Of a stretch of 64,000 nucleotides of DNA, positions 48,875 through 58,269 are shown in pieces (within the stretch, counting starts at the first letter, position 1; every line of letters begins with the position of its first letter). Made by a program: the position numbers and the translations under genes. Under the pieces are notes generated by a model. It did no database searches. It was given only the letters and a program-made list of their open reading frames with translations, and was not told the DNA's origin. The DNA comes from Cantharellus purpuraceus (taxonomy: Eukaryota > Basidiomycota > Agaricomycetes > Cantharellales > Hydnaceae), in contig JALBUN010000020.1 of the NCBI GenBank assembly GCA_025174535.1, positions 186,001 through 250,000 of the forward strand, written 5' to 3'.

Positions 48875-49329
48875 CCAGCGTGGATTGTGACATCAAACGG
48901 AGTCCCCTGGTCGCGTTGGGAGCACACCCCATGCGCTCTTGCTGGAATAGTCGTCGATCTCGAATCGGCTCTGTCACCCTATGGTGATCTGACGCCACTT
49001 GTGGCGCACCCAAATCGAGAGAAGTCGACTAGCATGTCCTTTCAAGGATACCAGCCACAACCTCCTATTGAGTGCAAGGGGCCCTGGTGGATCTCCACAT
49101 CGCAAGGCAGCTCCACCATCTCTCTTCTAATGTCTTGGGGTGTGTATGGGCGCCAAAGGATTCCCTGATGCTGGCGGACCGTATCGTGTCAGGTACAAAG
49201 TCCGGGTTCATGGTTATAGCATGGTTGAGATTGGGATGTTTGGGAAACGTGCTAAAAATTCGTATAAAGAAACAATGTAAGGTTCTCAGGCTCTTACGGT
49301 GCAGATAAAAACGAACCTGCTATGTCACA

Positions 49330-49830
49330 TTTGACGTGGTGCCGTATTGGTCAAAGAGAAGGGGTGATTGAGGCTATGATAATGTGGGGGGAGACAGGGA
49401 GAATGTCTTGTGGGGGCGACGTCGTAAAGTTGCGTCGATTGAAAGAGTGGAGAAAGCGCTAGATCCAACGTTTGTTTTGTGCGTCCGAAAGCCTCCAGAG
49501 TCCGTTCCATTTCGGCATATCTCTACACCAATTTGAAATTGACCCCTATGGAGAGCATTGTAGATTGACCGGTCAAAGCCTCGGGCAAATTCCACATCGG
49601 CGACATCCGATTCTATTGTATAGACCGTATGAGTGCTTATCGTCTGAAGAACGGTTCGTGAGCTTTTCAACTTGGAGTTGGGGGGGGGTTTTGACGCACG
49701 TCATGATCCTTTGGATCTCAAATCATAGAAGTAATCTCGTTGGCTTTGCATCCTCGCGTAGTGGTGTCCCCGTCTGATGCTTCAACCGGAAAGTGGTCGC
49801 GCGCTCGCCGGATGTCACGATAGTGTAAAT
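49330..49830 (-). pseudogene. Dynamin relic (GED and stalk fragments)
   Basis: On the minus strand at about 49520-49640 VEFARGFDRSIYNAL aligns with the GTPase effector domain of the dynamin gene at 52.9-53.2 kb (SEFVRGFDRSIRNAL). In a shifted frame it continues with ERTLEAFGRTKQTL. At 49807-49825 GCCGGATGTCACGATAGTG is identical to part of the stalk exon near 53430. The order matches a minus-strand dynamin gene with the middle removed. It lies directly against the left arm of the large inverted repeat. Confidence 0.6.
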
Positions 49831-50774
49831 TGATACTTTGGTCCATCAAGTGGCCTCGTTGACCGTAAGAGGAGACTGTTGATTATTAGTAACGCGAGGG
49901 TGACAAGGTGATATAGTAAGCCTTCAACTCTGGAAGTGAGTAGTGTAAACGCACCTTGAAAACACGCCAAAAAAATGGTTGTGATCAGTAGGGCTGATTA
50001 GAAGTTTTAAAGTAATCTATCCCTAAGAGTCTGGCCAGGGGAGATGCAGTCCAACCTAGTAAGTTAGTCAGCTGCATTGCGCAGCCACAACCCTTGGAAC
50101 CCGCGAATAATGTCATGAAGCATTCTGCACATACACATGGACTCCTGGCTCCGAGTGCAACTACCTTTGAGAGCAGAAGACGATATTGCATCAGGTCGGC
50201 CCAAAACTGGGCTCACCGGCCCTGGTAGCATGAAGCTGGGCATGGGAACCTGCATTCAATCGTGCACATGGGAACCTGCATTCAATCGTGCATCAATCCG
50301 ATGTCCTTATCGCAACGTTTCCCTTTCTGAGATGACGCCAATTTCCCAGCACGGTTTGCTAAAGTCGATTTCGACTCATGCCGAGAACAGACCAGATGCG
50401 TCGTCAGGCGCAGAACTTGAGAACGGCAAGCGCGCGCGCCCTCTTCGATAAAGAGGACAGGGGTGGCGCGCCATGCATCATGCACCAACAGTCTCAATCC
50501 CAGCTTGAAGCCATCTTCATCTACGTTCTCCAACTTTTCGTCCATTCAGTCGCATAAATGCACGCAAAGGTCGACCATTCACGTCAAAAACCCATCCATA
50601 CCTTGTGGAATAGTTAGCTGAAGGAAATTACACAGACGTGATATAGATGGTCACAACATCCCCTCTCCTGAAACCCCACGGTGGCCTGACTGACCGTATT
50701 GTCTCCGTAACAGACCACTCGCCTCCTTGCTGACCTGCCCCTCGCGCAAAATTCGCCTGCGATAGCCATCGGGC
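49831..50774. other. F-box 3' flank in the left arm
   Basis: Apart from the 26-bp tandem repeat I see no supported gene. A minus-strand stretch at 50282-50545 reads as a helical peptide starting MDEKLENVDEDGFKLGLRLL, but there is no family match and no clear splice link. Confidence 0.4.
50242..50293. repeat. 26-bp tandem repeat, two units
   Basis: ATGGGAACCTGCATTCAATC plus GTGCAC/T occurs twice in a row. The mirror copy is at 63533-63584 in the right arm, so it predates the inverted duplication. Confidence 0.85.
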
Positions 50775-52361
50775 CTACCATATATCTGGCAAGTCTGCAG
50801 GCATGAAAGCATTTAGAGTCAAAAGTCACATGACTCAGCGGGATCCCTCACCGTTAGCGCCTTCGACAAGGTTCACGTTTAGTTCTCCTAACGACTGAAC
50901 CTCTCCAAGCAGTCCACGCACGGCGCCCTCAGCTTCAACATGTGTCAGATAGTGCGTTCCAGGCGGGTCATTCGGAGAAGGCGTCGCCCTGCGAACGATC
51001 ATTGCCACAAGGTCGGCCATAGAGAGCCTATTTCCTAGGATCCCTAAGGTTGTTACCTTTGGGCAGATCCTTTCGTTGGTGGTGACATCGTCCGGGGATG
51101 GGCACAAGGCTGTAATGAAGGCGCTTTCGATACGTAGCTTATGGAGTTCCGTTGCAGTACGCAACAGCTCTCGTACTCTTTCCGTTGTGAAATGAATGCC
51201 AGATAGGCGCAGTTGATTGAGCGTAGAAGAGCAACCGGTCATGAGCCTGTGCAGAGCGGCAAAAATAGCATCCCTGTTTTCTAGCGATGACCACCATGCC
51301 CTTCCGCAAAACTCAAGACATTGTAGCCTGGGCGCATGGAGGTTGGCAAGGAAGAGCATGTCGTATGTAGTGTTGCAGTCTACTCCGATCCATACTACAA
51401 GCCGTCTGAGGTGATGGTAGTGGAATGTGGTCAGCGATCCGAGGTCTGTACCCGGAGCGACACAAGCAAGGTCGACATGGACGTCTTCCAGGTTTGAGCA
51501 AGTCTTCCACATAGCCATCCATGTGGCATAAGGGATCATGGCCGGGTTTTCGTTTTTTCTAATGACGAGCCTCCGAAGATTGCTGGTGAACGTGGTCGAT
51601 CTGAGGAGGATTGCGCTACTCCACAGCTCTAGAGATCGCAGTTGTGGAAATTTCCAGTGGCGGCCCACATCGTTCCAAGGAAAATCACCAGGGATGCGGT
51701 ACGGGGATGGGAGTAACGCAACGGTGAGTGACCGTAAGCTGGTGAATTCGGATGCTGTGATGACAGGCAATGCATCGTTGAACACCGTGAGATGACCAGA
51801 AAATGCGAGGGACCTCCAACGATGCACCTCAGGAAGCAAAATTCGAGTGGCAGAGGAGCACAAGGTGCCCCACATGTCTCTCGTGTTGATATTGATATCG
51901 AGTGGAACGCTTTCTGATCGACTTAACCACATGGAAATCATACGGTCTGCATTCTTGTTTTCGTCGTCAATTTCCACATGACTCCACAAGTGATGCGACC
52001 CTAGGGCAACCGTTCGCCATTTGTGACACACCTGCGTCAAGACGAAGGGTGCCTCTGCGGTTGACATTGATGGGGCGTGGCCAACGGCATGATCGAAGAT
52101 TTTTTCTAGGATCACCGGCGTGAGCCTTCTCACAGGTGCGAGGAGGCCCTGCTGGATTTCCAACGCTTCCGAGGCAGCTTCGCGTCGTGATCTCAACTCG
52201 TTCATCTCTCTCTCCATCTCTGATAGTCGGCCATCAATGCTGCGAATGAACCGTTCATGGGCAGCCATAGATTCTCTGATGCCGGTGGATTCTTCTACGT
52301 TAGGCGCAAATTCTGACTGCAATGTGGATGCGTCATAGTGGTTGGACGGAGTAGGCAACAT
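50775..52361 (-). CDS. F-box-like / leucine-rich protein with coiled coil, left arm
   Basis: A paralogue of the gene at 45.8-47.5 kb, with an inferred role as an SCF substrate receptor. Exon 1 is 52361-50852. Exon 2 is only 20 nt (50794-50775), joined over a G|GTGAGG donor; the sum is 1,530 nt, 509 residues, ending ANGDLPDIW. Without this splice the frame would end four codons after the donor. Domains in order are a short N-terminus (MLPTPSNHYDASTLQSEFAP), a coiled coil (residues about 30-70, DGRLSEMEREMNELRSRRE), an F-box-like domain (LLAPVRRLTPVILEKIFDHA and VLTQVCHKWRTVALGSHHLW), then leucine-rich repeats such as FPQLRSLELWSSAILLRS and APRLQCLEFCGRAWWSS. It follows the dynamin gene on the same strand, about 550 bases downstream of its stop. 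The copy in the right arm is identical. Confidence 0.82.
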
Positions 52362-52909
52362 GTTTCAAGACTGACAGCAAGACTCGTCGTGACGACATCT
52401 CCTGCGACGTGAGACAGAAGAGAACTTACCTCGAGGTTTGCGTGGCGTTTCAAGATGACGACAAGGAGTTGACGAGGAGTCGAGCTTGATGTGCAGTCTC
52501 GACTATTTGGCAAAAATTTGGCAAAATGCAAAGGGGTCGAGGCGACAGGTGAAGGAACAGAGGGCATCTGCCAGGAAGTGGGGTGCTGGTCCTGTTTGTG
52601 AAGGTTTGCCTTGTTATGGTTGCATCCTAGTTGTCCACACCGGGAAAAACTCAAATTTATAATCAGAAACAGTGCACTTGACCGCCAGCCCCGCAACCTG
52701 CGCCTCGAGCGGTTTAGACTGATATTTGAGAGAGGTATGAATAAATCGAAGCTCATGCAAATTCCCTCATTCAACCCTTTACGCAACTCGCGGCCAATCG
52801 TTATGAAACTCGTGCATCGAGCAATCTGTCATCCAACAACAAAAAACATGCTTGTGCTCCTACACTATATTGAATGAACATCATGTGGTACTCGTGTGCT
52901 GAGCAAGGG
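52362..52909. other. F-box upstream region and dynamin 3' flank, left arm
   Basis: A minus-strand frame at 52295-52786 overlaps the F-box start and has no domain; it is probably the 5' leader. A possible intron (GTAAGTTCTC, minus strand near 52428) may lie in that leader. Confidence 0.4.
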
Positions 52910-55900
52910 TCACGTTAGAATGAAAGATGAAAGCTCCGCTCGCGCCGCCTCCAGCCTTTGTTTCGTGGCCAGCAACTCCTTTCGTCGCCCAACAACCTCC
53001 GGAGAGTCCTGCAACCATGCCGCACATCTCTCCGCCGACTTGACATCTAGTCCAACAATGAGCGCATTGCGGATTGATCTGTCGAACCCTCGCACGAACT
53101 CCGAATCCACTTCCAACGGCACTAGGTCGATAAAGCGTTTGAACGCCACTGATGTCAAGAAACAAGAGGTCATTGGCACGTCTTCAAATCCTGATTAACC
53201 AAAGTAACCCCACCTTGAAAATATGCACGAACAGTCGCGATGATGTCTAGTGCTGGTTCCAACTCGTCTTCTGGAAGCAGACGATGGAGATCGTTTGCAG
53301 TGCAGGTCAGTCCAAACCGTTGCAATATCCCCGTCAGGTCCATTGATTCCACGTTGCGTTGGTGTGTCGTGACGACACCTTCTAACTCTTGAAACCGGCG
53401 AACAATCGTGTCCTGACCATTCGACCGTCGCCGGATGTCACGATAGTGAGTAAGAAACTTGGCCTTGTATTCCTTCAAGTACATATGGTTCAGCGTAAAC
53501 GGCAGACCCTCGACGGAGAGTAGGCTGTTCAAACGCTGCAGGGTGGTCTCATGGAGTAGACGAAGCTGTTCTCGAACGATGGCCCTGTAATCAAGAACGT
53601 AAGGATCCTACAACTCGATAATGACGGTTTTATACTCACATGACTCTGGCATGCAGACCGCTGTGCGTGTGTTTCCCAAAATGTGTGTCGACAAGAGTCT
53701 TCATGTGTTGGTTCATCAGATTGTGAACAGCTTCGAAGTAATTGAGCATGGGCTTTCCCCAGGCCCTCAGGGACATCTTTATGAGTTCTTCTTTTATGGA
53801 AAACGTCGGGTAGTCACCGGGCAACTCGCGAGTAATCGATCTGAGCCGTCGTCAGACACTATCAAGTGGAAGAGTCTGCAGCGAGAAACACGTACTGTTC
53901 TGCACGCTCCATAACCTCATCCAGATACATTATCTTCCCGATCCGCTCTTCAAACGGAACCCGCTCCTCGCTAGATAGGAACATAGGTTCCGCGACCCAG
54001 TCAGGCGGTGTTCCGGCAGACAGCGTCGCACTACTGATCATCGAGTTCGGAGAACCTGGCGGTGTGTCTTGACGAGCCCACGGGCAGAACCTCGGAGCAG
54101 TACGCATGATTGACGACCTCAATTGGATTTGCGCTGCACGTATACCTTGCATGAGGCTGAGAACGGAGTCCTCAACCTGCGTCACGCCCCGCACGTTCCG
54201 AGAGACGGCTGCGGTGAACTCAAAGACGAGGCTTACAAGCTCGCTTGAAGGATCATCAAATCTGGGTGCCGGTAGTTGCTTAAGGCGTCGAGTAACATCT
54301 TCAAGGTTCAGTGACAGCTCCTTCTCCACTTCCGGAAGCCTGGTACGCACGTCAGCGAATTGCGCACACCTTGGTCCCATCCATACCTCAGTGAAACTAA
54401 GTTTGACAGTAGACGACTCAGATACCGGATCAAATTGGTGGAACCCAGGCGGCGCTTATGATGGTCTGACATCGACCTCCATGGCTCCTGCTGAGCGAAG
54501 AACAGATCCTCCCGCATGCGTGCATCCTCCCATGGAAGCTTCTGCTTAAGCTCTGTGGGGTCAGGCTGTTTCACGCAGAACCAACCGTTCAACAGCCGGT
54601 TCTCCTCGTTTCGAAGCACGGCTGCCCACTTTTCTCCCGTAGTGGACTCAATCCGATCTGGCTTTGTGAGGACACCTGTCAGAGTAGAGTGCAGGAAAAT
54701 TAAACGATAAACCATCAATTGATCTCAACGATTGAGCGCACCAACAATCCGCAGACCATCTGTATCTGTCTCGAGAGCCAGACGACCTGCCCCTTGATTC
54801 TCAAAGTCGGCTAGCAACCTTGTGTCACGACGCTTGTTCGATGGACATAACAGTCATCACACTCACTCTCACATGATACCACAAGAAGTATGAGGCAACT
54901 TGGTCTGGAGATGTACGTCTGCACCAGGTTGCGCACAAGTTCAATGTCCTTGACGTCGCCTCCATCTCTAACATTGGCGATTACACCTACAGGTGTCAGT
55001 TTAGAGTCTGCATCAATGACCGTTAAACCGAGAAGACATACCAGGCAGGTCATAGAAGTATAGGTCGGGCACATCAGGACCTATGATACGCATGCAGACG
55101 CAATTACTTGAGAATGACAGTGGAGGTGGTTCCTTATAAGCCAAGTCCTTATCCCGCAAAAAGAGCTTATGGTCGAGGGTTGGACGAAGGATGGCACGTT
55201 GAGCACGACGCAGAACAGCCTCAACTGCAGCTTTGTCTGTGAGGAGAGGACCAAAATCGTGTTCAGCTACATTCTCCAACGGATTCCCAAGAGCATCCCG
55301 TTCAAAGCGGAGAAAAACGCGGCAAGACCAGGGATCGGTGGAGTACTCAAGCCGACATTCCATTGGGCACCTGGTATGATATTCATGGGCCGACCCGAAT
55401 GGAAATTGAGTCACTCACCGGGTACAGGTCCCCATATCTCGGGGTAGCGTTATCTGTATGGCACAGGTAAGTACGATTTGTGCTGACAGACTTATGAACA
55501 GGTGGCGAACCCCAGACATTGACTCGATGAGAGAGGACTTTCCCACGCTCTGAGATCCGATCACAACAATCTGAGGCAAATCGATGTCTTTCTGAACACT
55601 GAAATGGAGATTGAGTTAGCACGTACACGACTGAACAGTTGGTGACAAACCCGGTGCTGTGAAGTCGATTTAAGATATCCAAGAGACTGCGCCGTTGGCG
55701 AGCATATACAGAGTCGGATGACAGGATTGTGTTCTCGAATAATTGGCTGTCTTGTACCGCATCTGCACCCCTCTATTGTGACTCTCAAGATAGGCAGACA
55801 TGAACTACGGAGCATACCTGCAAGTACTTCTTCAACACTCCCACCAATAGATATGGAAGACATATCATCGTGAAGAGTGGCCATAGTATGCATGCGAGGA

Positions 55901-56595
55901 GTAGAATCTACGGATTGGACTGTTGTCATGGCATCTGCTCTGATCATTGTTACAATGTTGGAAACTTTTGATTCGCCTAGAGCTCTAAACCCTTCCGATG
56001 TGAATTGATCCCTAAGAGGAGGTGTGGGTGAACGCTGCTCTGGAACCCCAAGCCGACTTGGATTCTGTTGCAAAGGGTGTGTGCTTGTACTAAATAAAGG
56101 TCCAGGATCTGACTTGGGACCTTCTTCTCGTCCAGGTAGAGTGTTTGCTTCAGTCTGAGGCGAAAGGAGGTATTCCGGCGCAACCTCTCCAGTAGGATTG
56201 CTAGGATACTCCTCTGCGGGAAGAGTGGAAAATGTGGGGTCTGGAGAAGAAGTAGTTGTGACCTTTCTGATAGAAGTCGAGAATTCACCAGGTATCGAAT
56301 CCATGATCATTTCCTGTTGGGAAGTTGATTCCTCTGGTCTTGAAGTGGCTGCATGAGCTGATGGCAGTTTCGTGGCACGCTTGGAACTTGGATTCCGTGT
56401 CTTCTCAGCTTCTTGAGAACCTAAGACTGACACTGCGGGACCAAATCGCATGGGGACTATCGTCTGTGGCTGGGAGCGAGGTGATCCAATAGAAGGCGGT
56501 AGTGCTGGGGATGGTGATTTAGGTACGTAATTCCCAATCTCTTCTGGGATATTGTTGGGATTAGAGGCATTTGGCTTAGGACGATACCAAGACAT
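52910..56595 (-). CDS. Dynamin-like large GTPase with Ser/Pro-rich N-terminal extension
   Basis: Dynamin-superfamily GTPases remodel membranes; the exact compartment here is unknown. The ATG at 56595 starts MSWYRPKPNASNPNNIPEEI and about 260 residues of Ser/Pro-rich, probably disordered sequence. Then come LLDILNRLHSTG, the P-loop VVIGSQSVGKSSLIESMSG (G1), a Thr switch ITLPRDMGTCTR (G2), YFYDLPG (G3), VRNLVQTYISRPSCLILLVV, and GVLTKPDRIE (G4). The stalk follows (ELSLNLEDVTRRLKQLPAP, ERIGKIMYLDEVMERAEQ, MNQHMKTLVDTHF, YKAKFLTHYRDIRRRS). The effector domain is at the end (LVPLEVDSEFVRGFDRSIRN to LEAARAELSSFILT). There are ten or more exons and the product is roughly 1,000 residues. No PH domain or membrane helix was seen. 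All GTPase motifs are intact. Sequence from the P-loop to the stop lies in the left arm of the inverted repeat; the N-terminal exons lie in the spacer. Confidence 0.85.
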
Positions 56596-57189
56596 TTGAT
56601 CTTGAAAGAAGGAACTGAGTGAGAGGAGAAACGGAAAAAGAACTACACGGACATGTATGGCACTTTATGTCTGGTTCAAGTAGCCCCAAACTGCCTGGGC
56701 GTGTCGGTGCGCAGCTGTGACGTATAAGCACCCGCATCGGACATGTGAGCCGCTTAGGGCACAGGGCACTGTAGGATGGCAAATGAAGTCAACGTCCTCT
56801 GAAAAGGTACCCACGAGTCAAAGTGACCACGCGGTCATCATTCCCCGGTACGGAGAACCACATTCTGATTATGCAAGAGTTTGTGAATGAATATCGTTGT
56901 GAAAAATCACATGGTGTTTTCCTGACACTTTTACACCCTGGTCCTGCGCGCATTGGTGTGGTTTTCATTTTCCGACACCCAGGCGTCTGTCCCCTAGTCC
57001 CCAGTCTCAGCAGTGAAGGAAGCAAACAAGTACAGTAATTAATCACATACGTCGCCCAATACGATATACTCTCTAGTTTTCAAGGCTCCAAATTGTAGGT
57101 GCTTGCCTTGATAAATGAATTTTCTCTTTCCAGCGCTTCTTCTATCGTCCATGCTCTACCTCTCAGCCAGATGCCTTGATATTTCTTGA
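56596..57189. other. Dynamin upstream region (centre of the inverted repeat spacer)
   Basis: No coding region is supported. This should contain the dynamin promoter, though no convincing TATA box is seen. The geometric centre of the two arms is at 56913. Confidence 0.4.
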
Positions 57190-57880
57190 TCCCATCATAT
57201 ATCCCGATTCACAAGCGAACACTGCATTGTAAGACGGATGGCAGGCCTTTGTGGGCACCCAAGATCCCGTTTACCCTTCAGGACTGGTGTTCAAAGTTCA
57301 GCCAGTGTAGTCTCCGTAGACGAAAGAAACACACCGTGGGGCTCCAGACTTCATGCAAGCCATACATGAATGCCGTTACTTGGGTGGGACCCTCAAACTC
57401 CAGGTCTTTCAATGGGGAGACAGGGACGACATGCGGTGCATAAACAATAGCCCATGCTTCTGAGGGACGAATGGCTTCGGAAAATAGCATCCCTTTAGGC
57501 ATTTCATGAAGATAATGCGGGTCATGGAGTGGCACTAAGAAATGTCAAATGAGTGTGATATCCCATTTGAGAGTGGAAGCTTGTTTACTGAATAAGTGTG
57601 CCGCTGTACACCGATGTGGGGTGGAACGACACATACATTGGATAAATGGGGCCAAGCTTAGGCAATGCCAGCTGCTCTATTCGCAGGAGTTTGTATAATC
57701 CGAATTGAATCGATCAAGGGAAACGCACTTTTATTGCGGAGGCCGGAGTGTTCTTGTCGACGCTCAAATGTATTGCGATGCATGCCATCGGTAAATTCAT
57801 GAGAGACGACCACAGCGTCGATTTTTCCTGATATCTGAGATATGATCTACTGCTGACATGATGGCGTGCCACTGAGCAGA
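57190..57880 (-). pseudogene. Conserved hypothetical family, copy 3 (partial)
   Basis: Minus-strand exons read VVVSHEFTDGMHRNTFERRQ then EHSGLRNK (57730-57860, like EFDDHEHLKALHEVDKD of copies 1 and 2), then an exon near 57590-57680 (LRIEQLALPKLGPIYPMYVS), then a block with PHVVPVSPLKDLEFEGPTQV and TAFMYGLHEVWSPT (57350-57430, like FLVSKKS...SQLMAVIHGLQEA). Here the second block is in a single frame, so this copy preserves the ancestral reading. No N-terminal or C-terminal exon was found, and the inverted repeat begins shortly upstream. It is most likely a fragment. Confidence 0.5.
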
Positions 57881-58269
57881 AAAGTAAACCATTAACACGT
57901 ATGAGGCCCAACAGACCTTCAAGCGGATAATTTGCATTTAATCCTTCGTTACTTTGATATATGGCAGTACAAACCAAAGGTCGATAACCGGCGTGAGACT
58001 GCCACGCTGGATATCGGAGGGGGAGTGGGGGGGATGGGCGGCAAGGGAGGGATGTTATGCAGTGAAATGTGGGAATGTGGTTTGGAGGAAAGAAGGGGTA
58101 TGGTAATACAGTAAGAGGGTGTCAAATTAAACATCAAGAGGTGACGGTGACAGTGGCTCCGTGACAGTGATGTCACGGTCACCGAAGGGATCCGTAGAGC
58201 TTTCAGCGTAGTTTCGAGCTCGCCGTCGCTGATCAACTCTGACAGAATATAGCAACAACATGGTTATCA
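57881..58269. other. Spacer end next to the inverted-repeat breakpoint
   Basis: A G-rich purine tract lies at about 58017-58100. A near-perfect hairpin lies at 58140-58183. No gene is supported. Confidence 0.45.
58140..58183. repeat. Near-perfect hairpin close to the breakpoint
   Basis: GGTGACGGTGAC at the left and GTCACGGTCACC at the right are reverse complements apart from one base, with a GTGACAGTGATGTCAC-like inner part. It lies about 90 bases from the right-arm start at 58270. Confidence 0.7.

Larger units (their letters stand above)
45320..48890. repeat. Tandem segmental duplication, unit 2
   Basis: This is the partner of 40690-44140 in the same orientation, offset about 4.64-4.75 kb. 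It holds the intact F-box-like gene and a second broken copy of the conserved hypothetical gene. Confidence 0.85.
49826..55556. repeat. Large inverted repeat, left arm (at least 5,731 bp)
   Basis: Every position x in this arm matches the complement of position 113826 minus x in the right arm 58270-64000. All predicted proteins are the same in both arms; the one mismatch found is 50111 (T) against 63715 (G). The inner end is sharp, at the bases ATCTCAGAGCG of the dynamin P-loop. The outer end cannot be fixed because the right arm leaves the window. Confidence 0.97.

Noticed and set aside
52295..52786. 163-codon frame upstream of the left-arm F-box gene, mirrored at 61040-61531
   Set aside because: It overlaps the F-box start in another frame, contains a likely intron donor and has no domain. 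It is better read as leader.
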